Shown: positions 35,692-45,808 of the stretch, piece by piece
Layout: every line of letters starts with the position of its first letter
How positions within the stretch are numbered: the first letter of the stretch is position 1
NCBI GenBank assembly: GCA_947579605.1
Contig: OX388319.1
Coordinates: forward strand, 2,356,001-2,420,000
Length of the DNA: 64,000 bases
Reading direction: 5' to 3'
DNA from: Athripsodes cinereus
Lineage: Eukaryota; Arthropoda; Insecta; Trichoptera; Leptoceridae
Translations under genes and position numbers: made by a program
The notes under the pieces: model-generated
What the model was told of the DNA's origin: nothing
Database searches by the model: none
What the model saw: only the letters and a program-made list of their open reading frames with translations

Positions 35692-35850
35692 GGAAGGCCG
35701 CGTGTATAGTATCTAAGAGAAATAGGTGTGCATGTATGAGAAATTGCACGAATGTGGATAAAGCAAAAATGAATATAAAAGATATGCGTATATGGCGTTC
35801 CTTACTCTCTGTCTACCCCATTTGGGATCTCGCATGAGGGTTATACAAAG
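35692..35850 (+). pseudogene. RTE-like LINE extreme C-terminus
   Basis: The frame reads IVSKRNRRACMRNCTN-like VSKRNRCACMRNCTNVDKAK and then WRSLLSVYPIWDLA, the closing blocks of the repeated RTE-like family, ending at CCCATTTGGGATCTCGCATG. Confidence 0.7.
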
Positions 35851-36640
35851 ACAATAAATACTACACTAAAAGTCGCTTTGAAAAGAGAAATAGGACAATC
35901 TGTTCCAACTTAACATCATTACATTCAAAATATTTGAATGTATTACAGAATTATGGCTTTAAAAAGACAGGATTAAAAATATGACACAGAGATAATCGGG
36001 AATTGGAAGCCAAGAATCCACAGGCTGATTGGATCAAAATGATTTAAAAAGTAAAGACCTAAATATGAGTTACAAAAAATAATCGACGCAAACGTGACTT
36101 ATACCTACTATAACCCAATTAAATAAGAGCAGAGCGAAAAATCTGACAAAATATTTTTAGTTATTTTAAATTCGTTCAAACTCACTCCTTTATGCATCAC
36201 AATATTCATTAAATTAAAAAAAAAAACTCAAATCTCTCGCAGGTAACTTAGCTAGTAAAAATACTAATTAGATAGTACATATTATTCATATATCATTACT
36301 TACGAGGTAGGCAGAGAGTATTGAGAAATAATAAAACTCGGAGCGAATGAATGGACTTGAGAGTGTAGTAGATAATGTTGTGAGTGAAACCAGAGTGCGT
36401 GAAGAGCCACAAGGCGTGTAATCGCTTTTCATTCAAAATTATCAGACGTGGAACAGTGGCTTACCGTGTAATCACTTTCTTAATGATGCGATGGACGCGA
36501 TGGACGTATTTCAAACCCAGCAACAGAATTTATAGTCAACTACCAATATTTAATATTAATTTATATTCGACAGCCGGACAGCTCGTCGAGTGCTTTTTCT
36601 TCCAAATTATTACGCCCACAATATTGTGCTGTAAACCATA
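35851..36640. other. No gene seen
   Basis: 36300-36560 is moderately GC-richer and carries an 85-codon frame (36384-36641) without recognisable motifs. Confidence 0.4.
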
Positions 36641-36644
36641 AAAA

Positions 36645-36776
36645 TGGTTAGATGGAAGAAATCACAATATATAGTGAAAATCTCGCCACTGTGCATCATC
36701 ACATGTATACCTACTGCTTTGTTTATTTTGTTATATGAATGATGATGTGCAAGAATAATAAAATAAATAAATTCAG
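36645..36776 (+). repeat. LINE 3'-end family C
   Basis: GGTTAGATGGAAGAAATCAC, CTCGCCACTGTGCATCATCA and GATGATGTGCAAGAATAAT, then an AATAAATAAA tail. Confidence 0.65.
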
Positions 36777-38259
36777 AAAGTTTTGTATTTATATGTGAAT
36801 TTAACTCATAAAACTATCAAATAATATTTTAGAAAAGTCAATGTCACCTTATTTGAAAGTGTCCTGTACCTACGGCACTATCAATTAATAAGGTGACTTT
36901 GCCCTAAAAAAAAAGCAATGAAAAATGACATTACGATGTTTTTTTTTTGGGTATAATGAGACCCCAACCGAAGTAGGGTCGGGGGAAGGCGATGCCTTTA
37001 TGTATGAAAGTACTTTCCAAAAAGGAAAATAACAATTGACAAACTAATTAATGTAAGAAAACAAAAATGATTTACGTTTAAAAAAGACCATTCATGTTTC
37101 CTTTCATTTAAAAAATTGAGTGACATGGTTTCAACTTACAAGGTTATTGTCAAACTGATTTAACTACATATCGATTGTTATGTTACATATATCATATCTT
37201 AGTCTTAAAAATAATTTATTTATTAATTCTTTACTGTATAAATTGATCACAATACCTATATACCATTTTATAGAAAAATTGACAATGTCCTTATAAGACG
37301 AAAGACGTCTCTCTCATCGAATAAATCAATAGTAGAATAAAACGCTTTTTTTTATTTATTTCGCATTTGAATTAGATATAATCAATACACATAGGGTGTG
37401 TTTATCGCAGTGGCGCGATCTCTTTCTTCCAAATAATCTAAATAATGTAGATTCTTTAAATATGAATATAATTTAATGCAACGTTTATTTTGGGAGACAA
37501 ACAGATGGTCTAAGTTTTACATAAATATGAAAGTAGATATTTGGTGTGAATCAGTCAAAAAAGCATATATATTGGGTATTTTGAGCACTGTTGTATTGGC
37601 TCGAACAGAAATAAAAGCTTTCTGTAATAAATATTGCATACTTGCTTTATTTTAAATTGTTGTAAACATAAATAGATTGGAAAACTGTTGTCAAAATGTC
37701 TAGATAAATTTCAATTCACATTTCTCGGTACCTTATCAACAATATCAGACAAATTAATAATTAAATTTATTCACATAAATATTGATAAAGTAAGTAATAA
37801 AAGTCATTACAACGAAACAACGCGGCATAGAATCATAGACCATAGCGAAAACTCATACACGCACCGCTAGATTTTTGCATCGATGACGCAAAGATATCTA
37901 ATTATGATTTGTAATAATAGAATTTATTCGTATTATGATTATGACACAAAACATAGAACACTGAATTTGTATACCAAAGAATAGATCTCCTATTGATTTA
38001 TATCTTCAATTGGAGAGATTTCGCGGCCCCGTGATCATCTGTGTCAATCGATGAAACATTTTTTTGTAACTTCATTATTGAATTCATCTTAATACTACAT
38101 ATTGAATATTTTATTGCAACGTATAGTTAATATAGGTTCACATAGGTACCTATTAAAAAAAATTAATTATCACCTTTTTCACATTTTTTTTTCATCTTGA
38201 AAATAAAGTTTAGAATAGTCATTCTTCATTTCGCATAGTGATTTGACGATCGAGCTTTC
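36777..38259. other. No gene seen; repeat fragments
   Basis: 37322-37378 is a diverged single copy of the 62-bp unit at 39729-39917 (AGTAGAATAAAAC and TTTATTTATTTCGCAT). 37395-37450 looks like an inverted fragment of family C (GCAGTGGCGCGATCTCTTTC). The rest is AT-rich and unrecognised. Confidence 0.45.
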
Positions 38260-38372
38260 TATTTCTGTGATATGCCTTAATTTTTGTAGGCACAGGGAGG
38301 ACACCTTGCATGTTTATTACAAGCAGATAATCTGCTGGCTACCCTCTGTGTAGGATATGCCGAGATGATGTA
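38260..38372 (-). repeat. Repeat family S3, partial copy
   Basis: TGTAGGCACAGGGAGGACAC, CTTGCATGTTTATTACAAGC, CAGATAATCTGCTGGCTACC and GGATATGCCGAGATGATG: the first part of the family in antisense. Confidence 0.6.
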
Positions 38373-38405
38373 GGTAGATAGATAACCGGTAGTGTTTTAA
38401 AAAAA

Positions 38406-38510
38406 TTAAGTGGTGTAGTACATGATAAACTAATTCTTAATAATTAAAAATGTTTCGTGATTACCACATGGTTAGTGCCAAGAAGATCAAACAAATTCTT
38501 AAGATAGACA
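38406..38510. repeat. Repeat F, copy 2
   Basis: AAACTAATTCTTAATAATTA through TACCACATGGTTAGTGCCAA and AAATTCTTAAG closely matches 13073-13150. The left foldback arm of copy 1 is absent. Confidence 0.65.
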
Positions 38511-39512
38511 GATATTTATAAATTTCTGAAATCGTTATCATGAGAACGGTTTACTGTAAAAGAGGACCCTAAACCTTACAGATATATAAAATCATGATCC
38601 ATTTTGTAATTCCTCGTAGGTATTCAATATAAAAATAAGACTATTTTTTTGAAATATTCTATCCTATCCTATTACGTAACATTGTAGGTTCATTAATGTG
38701 TCTTTTTTTTAGAATAATTAAGTGATGGCTGACTATTTTAATTCATTGACAGATAATACCAATTATTAACATAATTAATTTATTACATTATTTTAATGTT
38801 TATTTCACTGATTTAATGCCGTACAAAAAAAAATCAATCTTTCTACTTTGATGAATCAATCAATAGAAGACTTTATCATTGACACACTAAAATCTATACA
38901 AATTTTAATAAAGAATAAATATTATATTCGTACAAATAAATAATGTGAACAGATATTATTTCTAAATGCAAGGCTCTACTGGAGAAAGTCCAAGGCGCGC
39001 TAGTTCACCAAATTACTATCAACACTTGCATTGCAAGTGTAACTAGTGTACCTACCAACAACATACCAAATTTGTTATGCGACAAATTTGGTGCTGACCT
39101 TGGCTTGTGAGTGGATAAAACATAATTATTAGCATATTTACATAATATGTTCTTATGACGGAATGAATTAAATTTTGTAGACTTAAAATGTCAACTTGCA
39201 ACTCTGTTACATAGTTAATACTTTCAAAATAAATAAAACTAAAAGAATTTCACTCATTGGCCACAAGCTAAGTAACATTTCAAGACAATTTTGTAAATGG
39301 CCGGAATGACTATGTATTTAGAAAAATCCTGAACAGCTTTTCAATGTCAAAGGTGCACAGAAATCGCGAAAGTTTGTTTTGAATTTATGTGACAAATAGG
39401 TAAGAACATAGTTATTTACGTCATTAACAAAAATAAACTAAAAAAACTCGCAGTAACGTATAAACATAAAAAAATATAGAAATAAATAAAACAAGTATTT
39501 TATTCTACTATT
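38511..39512. other. No gene seen; two adjacent hairpins
   Basis: 39022-39040 is ACACTTGCA-T-TGCAAGTGT, and 39065-39092 pairs ACCAAATTTGT with its complement around a 6-nt loop. The remainder is AT-rich. Confidence 0.5.
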
Positions 39513-39686
39513 GTTAATTGGGGCTTTTTGGATGAGGAGGACACTAGCTGTGACTGCGGGGAGGTGCAGAGTGATTCTCATGTATTGCAATGCCCGCTGA
39601 TGCGGAATGCATGTAATGAGAGTGACCTATTGATGACGAATGACAAGGCGATATACGTCGCTGAATACTGGAGTGGCAAAGTCTAA
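39513..39686 (+). pseudogene. Jockey/R1-type LINE C-terminus with zinc-knuckle-like motif
   Basis: The frame ends at the stop 39684-39686 and reads NWGFLDEEDTSCDCGEVQSD then SHVLQCPLMRNACN and AIYVAEYWSGKV. The C-x-C-x7-H-x4-C arrangement (CDCGEVQSDSHVLQC) is typical of the extreme C-terminus of jockey/R1-group LINE ORF2 proteins. Only about 57 codons survive. It is followed after some 40 bp by the minisatellite at 39729. Confidence 0.7.
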
Positions 39687-39728
39687 AGTCCGGACCCGAA
39701 AAGTAAGTATTGTTAAAATATATCATGT

Positions 39729-39917
39729 AATTAAAATATGTCACAATAGTAGAATAAAACACTTGTTTTATTTATTTCGATATGGAATTGAATTAAAATA
39801 TGTCACAATAATAGAAAAGAACACTTGTTTTATTTATTTCGATATGGAATTGAATTAAAATATGTCACAATAGTACATAGAATAAAACACTTGTTTTATT
39901 TATTTCGATATGGAATT
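39729..39917. repeat. 62-bp minisatellite, three units
   Basis: Units at 39729-39790, 39791-39852 and 39853-39917 (the last with a 3-bp insertion) share AATTAAAATATGTCACAATA and TTTATTTATTTCGATATGG. A related inverted piece lies at 39481-39517 and a diverged single unit at 37322-37378, so the unit derives from a dispersed sequence. Confidence 0.9.
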
Positions 39918-40129
39918 CTACTACCTAAACACCGACACAGTGAATCAAGAAATATACCTACATTCTGTCTCAGACCTATGAAAAACATTGCTTCTAGAGA
40001 ATATTTTTATTAAGCAGCACTTTCGAAGAACTTAGGAAGTGCTTGAATTTTTGAATATTAATTTAAAAAATGTGTTATATTTTTATAAAAAATCCTGTAA
40101 AATAAAAACAGCTGTTTATCCAATATAAA

Positions 40130-40385
40130 CTATACTATACCATCAACGCATATCCCTCAAGTGGGGAAGCCAGCAGACCAGCTGCTAATAATTAATATGC
40201 AAGCTGTCCTCTCAGACCCAATATAAATTTAAGGCTTTCAGGATAGGTGGCAAACCTCATCGCTGAATTTAAGATGAAAAATAACTTAATTTTTTCGAAC
40301 ACCTGCCTTTACCAGGAAAATCGAAAACTTACGGAGAAGAGTAGGAGACCAATTCTTAACTGAGTGCTCCTTTATATGTAACGTT
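40130..40385 (+). repeat. Repeat family S3, near full length
   Basis: CATCAACGCATATCCCTCAA, GGGGAAGCCAGCAGACCAG, CAGGATAGGTGGCAAACCTC, ATCGCTGAATTTAAGATG, CGAACACCTGCCTTTACCAG, GAAAACTTACGGAGAAGAG and GTAGGAGACCAATTC are all present. Confidence 0.75.
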
Positions 40386-41056
40386 TGTTATTTAAAGTTT
40401 TGTATTACCCATCTATCTATCTATCACTTATTGTAATATCCAAAAACGAAAACAACAAACTCATCACGTGACGTATTAAACAAATCCACGCAATGGGCTG
40501 ATTTCAGTTTGCCTCATGAGAGAGAACAATGATATTATTATAATGAACAATGGAAGCCATCAATAAAACGGAATATAATATTTGAACAATAATAATTCGT
40601 GCTAAAACCACAATATATTTTATTGCCACCAAAACTAATATGTGAAAGGTAACTCGGGTTAGGCACGTAAAATCACTGTTATAATAGGTAATAAAATATA
40701 ATTTTAATAGCGAATAAAGTATAAATAAGTAAACAAAATTTTCTATGCATTGGTGTCAAGGAGATAGCAGAACTAGTAAATAACTTCGTATGAGAGTGTT
40801 ATTTTTGTAACGTTATATATTATTAATTTTAATGTGTATTCTTTGTGAAAACAAAGAACAGTAACATTTAAGTATAATATTATATCGTAAACATATTTGG
40901 ATCCATAAGTTTTGGAATGTTTGGATTAGTTTGTATGCTTGAATACATTTGGTAAACAGAATACCCTCTATACGCACTCCAATTCTCAGAATACTTTTCG
41001 GGATAATAGATCCTCAAACTTGGATTCCCTCTGTGGTCGGTAGCCAGATGATAGAG
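40386..41056. other. AT-rich, no gene seen
   Basis: A short CTATCTATCTATC run lies at 40412. Otherwise nothing recognised. Confidence 0.45.
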
Positions 41057-41460
41057 CAGTGATTCCCAAAGTGGTCCAGGTGGACCCCCAGAGGTCCACG
41101 AGAGGCTCGACGGGGGTCTACGTTGGCATGACTAAAAAATTAGAGGAGTTTTTGAAATATTTCAAATTACTATTCCATTTTGAAAATTCGGCGACAGGGG
41201 GGGTAGAAATTTGAACACGTAGTATTTTTAAAGTATCCTCCGGTTTGAACATATAGTCGGTACAAATACCCGTTACATTGTAGAAAAAGGTAGGTACTGT
41301 GAGAAAATATTCTGCAAGAAAACCGAGGATTTCTTGAAATATTTCAAATTCCTATATCATCTCGAAAATTTAGCGACGGTGGGTAGAAATGCAGGAGGTC
41401 TATCGGAACCAGCAAAAATTTGAAAATGGTCTATGAGAAAAAAAAGTACGGGAACTTCTC
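41057..41460. mobile_element. hAT-like non-autonomous element, degraded
   Basis: The left end CAGTGATTCCCAAAGTGGTC followed by GTGGACCCCCAGAGGTCCAC is a typical hAT-type terminus. The right end (about 41446-41460, GTACGGGAACTTCTC) is a decayed inverted counterpart. Inside, 41143-41216 and 41328-41396 are diverged direct repeats sharing TTGAAATATTTCAAAT. No transposase remains and the flanking 8 bp do not match convincingly. Confidence 0.6.
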
Positions 41461-41502
41461 GTAGAAAGACTCGTATAAGATTCCATCACGTTTCATAAAA
41501 AC

Positions 41503-41709
41503 ATGGCCTTGGTTAATTAAAATAAAACACTTATTAGTAGTATATCCACGGTGACTTTTTATTGGACGCGAGCCGGCTTTCAAGAGCTTCCGCTCTCATC
41601 ATCAGGCTGGCGTGGATATACTACTAATAAGCGTTTTATTTTAATTAATTCAACATGAATTTCCACCAAGTACCGTCGGTTGAAAATATCAACTTTATGG
41701 CCTTGGTTA
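41503..41709 (-). mobile_element. Penelope-like/retrozyme-like short retroelement with TSD
   Basis: A 181-bp insert (41516-41696) is bounded by ATGGCCTTGGTTA at 41503-41515 and again at 41697-41709, a perfect 13-bp target-site duplication. Inside, 41513-41550 and 41611-41648 are inverted copies (38 bp, one mismatch) flanking a 60-nt loop that holds a hammerhead-ribozyme-like core on the - strand. Penelope-like elements and related animal retrozymes are known to carry minimal type I hammerheads, so that is the preferred class. No reverse transcriptase is present here, so it is non-autonomous or truncated. Confidence 0.65.
41570..41605 (-). ncRNA. Hammerhead-ribozyme-like core
   Basis: Read on the - strand: CTGATGA (41605-41599), an extra T, stem II GAGAGC-GGAA-GCTCTT with a GNRA-type loop (41597-41582), GAAA (41581-41578), the palindrome AGCCGGCT (41578-41571, giving a 3-bp stem III) and C at 41570 as the expected residue 17, with cleavage predicted before 41569. 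The open helix is stem I, where only two pairs form next to the core before a large internal loop and the long 38-bp arm pairing. The short palindromic stem III is like the dimer-acting minimal hammerheads described in Penelope-like elements. Activity is inferred; the extra T after the core and the weak inner stem I are departures from the consensus. Confidence 0.55.
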
Positions 41710-42228
41710 CTGAAAAACTTACAGAATATAGTGTGATACCATTTCTGATTCGAAGATCTAGTGGCAAGTAAAAAGAAACCTTAAACTAAATATTATATCA
41801 AATGAATAAATTATCGAGCAAAGTGTGATTTAAGGGTAAGCACACAAAATATCCATAAAAATAACTGGTACAGTGAAAGTAGTAACTATATAGTGATGTT
41901 TCGGTACATTTTTACTATCATCATATTTTGACCTTCTGCATTGTAACATTCTACTTTGAAAATCATCTCATTTTATTTTCATATGTACATATCTACTGAA
42001 GGCCATCGGAGAATAAATATTCATCAGCAATTACCTTTCAATTCGTCTTAACAAAATGATAAATAAGTATTAACAATAATACCAATTATTTTACATTATC
42101 AATAATTGAAATCCCGTGAACTATGGTGTTTTATTTATTTATTTATCCGTTCTTTGCTATACATTGATGGTGTTGTGTTATCATTGATTTGAAATATTAG
42201 AATCAACCAATCTTTTAATTTATTTATT
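41710..42228. other. AT-rich, no gene seen
   Basis: No recognised repeat. Confidence 0.45.
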
Positions 42229-42434
42229 CGTTCTTAACTGTCACCTAAACTACCACTTAGATCTTTGGAGGCTGTAGAAGAGGGAAGAAGACCGGTGGGC
42301 CGCCCTAGAAGAAGCTGGCAAGGGCAGGTGTCGGACTTGTTTGTTGAATGGCTTGGTTTGGAGAGACCAGAGGTCCTGGAAGCGGCGGTGGACAAGGGGA
42401 AGAAGATATTTTATGTGTATGTACGTTCTTAACT
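42229..42434 (+). mobile_element. LINE 3' fragment, 184-bp insertion with TSD
   Basis: Body 42240-42423 encodes EEGRRPVGRPRRSWQGQ and WLGLERPEVLEAAVDKGK, a LINE C-terminal GRPR-x-x-W block. It is flanked by CGTTCTTAACT at 42229-42239 and 42424-42434, an exact 11-bp duplication. The insertion therefore consists of little more than a C-terminal scrap. Confidence 0.65.
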
Positions 42435-42439
42435 ATATA

Positions 42440-42580
42440 TTGATTCTTCTTCTGTACGTGCCTTGACGGATCCCTCCGACGTTAACGATCACCTGAGAGA
42501 AGTCTTGTCTGTTCTGGGCAGCAGCACGAAACACCTTCTCCACACCTCTCATCCCGGTTCCAAATTGATCACACTCACCG
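42440..42580 (-). pseudogene. RTE-clade LINE C-terminus
   Basis: The complement reads FGTGMRGVEKVFRAAAQNRQ and DFSQVIVNVGGIRQGTYRR, the same block as the copy at 14568-14885 (GMRHVGELFRIAQDREAF, VIANVGG). It begins at its 3' side with TTCTTCTTCTGTACGTGCC. Confidence 0.7.
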
Positions 42581-42679
42581 AAAGTCTCTCTCTCTCTTTT
42601 TTCTCACCGAAAGTCAAACCATTTGAATAGTACCTACAGAGGAAATTTAATTTACTTTCAAATTTCTATGACTCCTTAC

Positions 42680-42908
42680 ATACATGCCATCACGCCGCTT
42701 CCCTCGCGGGGTAGGCAGAAAGGATCGAGTGCCACTTCCTTCTATCCCAGCATACATCTTTCGCTTCTGTCACTGTCATACAATTCCCCATGCATGCTCT
42801 CCTATTCAATGTGCACAACACATGACCGCCCTGTAGGATTTGGTTTAAATGATCTTGCCACTTAATCCTCGGACGTCCACGTCTTCTAGCACCATTCCTC
42901 TCATCCAT
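42680..42908 (-). pseudogene. RTE-like LINE C-terminus, subfamily 2
   Basis: A 72-codon frame reads MDERNGARRRGRPRIKWQDH, LNQILQGGHVLCTLNRRACM, GNCMTVTEAKDVCWDRRKW and HSILSAYPAREAA. This is a clean C-terminal domain ending with the CCCTCGCGGGGTAGG variant of the 3' UTR. A near-identical but broken copy is at 55690-55985. Confidence 0.75.
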
Positions 42909-43504
42909 GACTCATTCCACGTAACTAATCAGACACAAAGAAAATGACACATCCAGCAACACATAATTTTTGATCTTCTGTAAGATCTTGATAATGGAAT
43001 AGATATATGTATTATTATTCGTGAATCCATCAATGATAATAATTATATTATTGGCCATAAACGGCATCTCGAAGAATAGTTGTGTGTACAAGAAATGTCA
43101 AGGCAAACTCGACAGCCAATACGGTAAGAATGTCTGGTACAGATATACAAACAGTGAACACTGAACATTCTATAATAATAATAATGATTAACTATTATTA
43201 AAAAGTAATGTTGAAATGTTAAATTAAATTGTTTACTACCGGTTACAATAAATAAATAAATAATTGAATCAAATCATCTTAGTAGTAAAATAAAATCGTC
43301 TCTTTCCAATATAATTATAGGCACAAAGCCTTGAATTCGTAAAGTGGTATATAAAACGAAATCACAAAATAACTACAAAACAGCACATTTTGATAGTTCA
43401 CAGAGATTTTTGTTCTGAAGTAGGTATAGGTATTTCACCATTTGAGTTAATTAAAAACATTTTTTGGTATAAAAATAAGTAGGTACCTTATTACAAAAAA
43501 AAAT
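42909..43504. other. AT-rich, no gene seen
   Basis: No recognised repeat; short TAATAATAATAATGA run at about 43174. Confidence 0.45.
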
Positions 43505-43695
43505 AATGAGAAGCCTCCCGTGGAGCACCCGGTAAAGAGTTGGACTCCAACCCTTCTCCGTAAGTTTTCGAGTGTCCTGTAAAAGGCAGGTGTTAAATTC
43601 AGCGATGAGGTTTGCCACCCATCTTGAATATCTTGATTTTATATTGCCACGTAGAGGACAGCATGCATGTTTACTATATGCAGCTTAATAAACAA
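43505..43695 (-). repeat. Repeat family S3 with clear tRNA-like end
   Basis: Starts GTGGAGCACCCGGTAAAG, then GTAAGTTTTCGAGTGTCCTG, GCAGGTGTTAAATTCAGCG, GGTTTGCCACCCATCTTGAA and TAGAGGACAGCATGCATG. Read in this direction the first 60 bp have A-box-like (CCGGTAAAGAGTTGG) and B-box-like (TTTTCGAGTGTCC) motifs in tRNA order. Confidence 0.65.
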
Positions 43696-43877
43696 TGTTT
43701 ACTTACCTAGTAACGTTCGTACCCAAGGAAAACCGAAGTGAATGAATTTAATATGGAGAGAAAATTTGGAAGAACGGTCTCACCTGAAACAAAAAAAAAA
43801 TACAAAATTATTAGTTGAGGTAAAAACAATATATCCATGGACAATCAATACGTATTCAGTAAGTTTCAAACTAAGAT

Positions 43878-44040
43878 ATTATGAATCTTGTTTTATGGGT
43901 GTTAACGCACCGATAACATAAACATGTTTCACCCAGACCCTAGACATTTTGAAAAAAGGAATTTTTCATTTTATTCTGGCTAGGAATCGAGCCAGAGAAC
44001 TCGTAAGAGTAAAACAAGCTCTACGCCATGCTAGTCGATC
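43878..44040 (-). mobile_element. SINE family S1
   Basis: The tail (ATGAATCTTGTTTTATGGGT, TTCACCCAGACCCTAGACA) precedes the antisense head AGGAATCGAGCCAGAGAACT. Nearly full length, moderately diverged. Confidence 0.7.
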
Positions 44041-44213
44041 AATTATTATCTTATATTTTTTTCGTCCTTTTTCGTCTCGAGAACACTTTTCTCCATTCTG
44101 ATCGGTCAGTCAATCGAGTAACCCTTTCCCAAGACGTTTCTAATATCCTCTTCAAATAAAAATTATTGGAATATGTCGAAAACTTTTGAGAAAAACAAAA
44201 TATTTATTTATTA

Positions 44214-44396
44214 AAGGTTCGTCGGTAGCCTGGAGGTAGAGTCTCGGCCTTCAGAACAAGGGGTCCGTGGTTCGATCCCAGGTGCCGGCAAACTCCCCTT
44301 TCACGGCACAAGCTTTTAGCTTAGTGTGAAAGGTGTATAAGGTTGTATTTGGGTTTATAACAAACCCAGATATATCTTTTTACAAAAAAAAAAAAT
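44214..44396 (+). mobile_element. SINE family S2, full-length reference copy
   Basis: The tRNA-derived head GGTAGCCTGGAGGTAGAGTC has its perfect B box GGTTCGATCCC at 44269-44279. It is followed by GTGCCGGCAAACTCCCC, AAGCTTTTAGCTTAGTGTG, AAAGGTGTATAAGG and the self-complementary GGGTTTATAACAAACCC tail, ending in a long A run. Other copies: 6455, 7268, 10873, 16056 and 47513. Confidence 0.8.
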
Positions 44397-45404
44397 TATT
44401 TACTAATACATTATATGGCAATAGAGTCTTTTTTATAACAGTAAGATTTACAAAAAAAAATAAAAAAAATACAGAAATACTCTAATAAGTACAATCATAC
44501 ATAAAAATAACCTTAAAAATTTAAACACAAATTAGGAACCAAACAATACAATATCACATTAGTTTCTTACAAAAAAAATTCTACAGCAATGACCAATTTT
44601 ATATCCATCTAAATATTGGTATCCGTTTTTGGCTATCGTTGGAGGAAATTCACAAAATGTGAAACAGCCACAAAGTAAAGAGATTCACAAAGTAAATCTG
44701 CGCATATTTTCATAAATAAATACTCTCAAACTTTTAAACAACCTGATAATCAATTCGCATGGTTACATTAAGTCATAAATATCTCGAGACTAGCATAATC
44801 CGTCTGTGAGAAATTTGTTTATAATAAATCGTTAGACAGTGGCTATCTAAATATTATTATTTTTTATAAGATAACGGCATCCCGTCCCTTGTGGGACGAT
44901 TTGTGCCAAGTACAATATATTTAAAAGTAGCTATCTATAGTGACACAAAAAACATAGCAAAAATTCTAGCTTTAATGCATGTTCACAATATTGTGATGAC
45001 ACATCGCTTGTACGATCTAAAACCGCAGGTAAAACCGAAAATTTCGCAATGCACATGTGGCTGGCTAAAGCATTTCGTAAACCAAATAATAACAATAATA
45101 ATATTCACACATACAGCTCATAATCACGGTATAACTACTATTCCATCTCTTATGCCTGCTTAAGTAACAACTTCTCACAAAGAGAGATAAGCATTTTTTA
45201 GGTTTATCTTGTTGAAATAAAAAATGTTAAAGTAAATAAATTTTCTATTTTTTTTTGTATTGTCCCAGAACAGACCTTAGTCTAGTGGAGCAATATAGTC
45301 CATAATGTTGATCTTTTATTTGTTTGTACATACCTACGTATGTACTGTTTTTTGAAGTGAATAAAAAAAATTACTGACTTATATTTACTTATATATTCTT
45401 ATAT
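44397..45404. other. No gene seen
   Basis: AT-rich. CCCGTCCCTTGTGGGACG at 44881 is a small hairpin. The 90-codon frame at 44891-45163 shows no motif or coding signature. Confidence 0.45.
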
Positions 45405-45640
45405 TCCGATCACACAAGGCAAAGAATTGGTGTCCCACTCTTTTCCGTTAGTTTTCGAGTTTCCTGTATAAGGCAGGTGGTCGGAAAAATAATAACACTT
45501 TACATCTTAAATTCAGCGGTGAGGTTTTGCAACCAATTTGAAAGTATTTTTTGGCACGGAAAGGACAGCTTGCATGTCTATTTTTACACCTTGTCTACTA
45601 GCTACCCCACTTGAGGAATAGGTATGCCCTAATGATAGGT
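45405..45640 (-). repeat. Repeat family S3, near full length
   Basis: AAGAATTGGTGTCCCACTC, GTTAGTTTTCGAGTTTCCTG, AAGGCAGGTGGTCGG, AATTCAGCGGTGAGG, GGACAGCTTGCATG and CTAGCTACCCCACTTGAGG occur in antisense order. Confidence 0.7.
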
Positions 45641-45808
45641 AAAAAAATAGTATTTTTTCAGAAACTTTTATAGATAGGTATAACGGAAGCGAATAGCTTA
45701 TGCAAGCATAGGAATAAGTGGAGCTCAATACATTCTGTCTACTCCAAAAGGGAAATGATGGTGTGAAGACGATAATGATGAATCCATATTTTTAAATAAA
45801 CTTATATG

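Noticed and set aside
39729..39917. CRISPR-like array because of regular repeats
   Set aside because: The units are directly contiguous with no unique spacers, in a eukaryotic transposon context.
41057..41460. Exact 8-bp target duplication for the hAT-like element
   Set aside because: TGATAGAG on the left and GTAGAAAG on the right match poorly, so the right boundary or the duplication has decayed.
44891..45163. 90-codon frame as a small gene
   Set aside because: No motif, no splice or promoter context, and length is within chance expectation for this much sequence.
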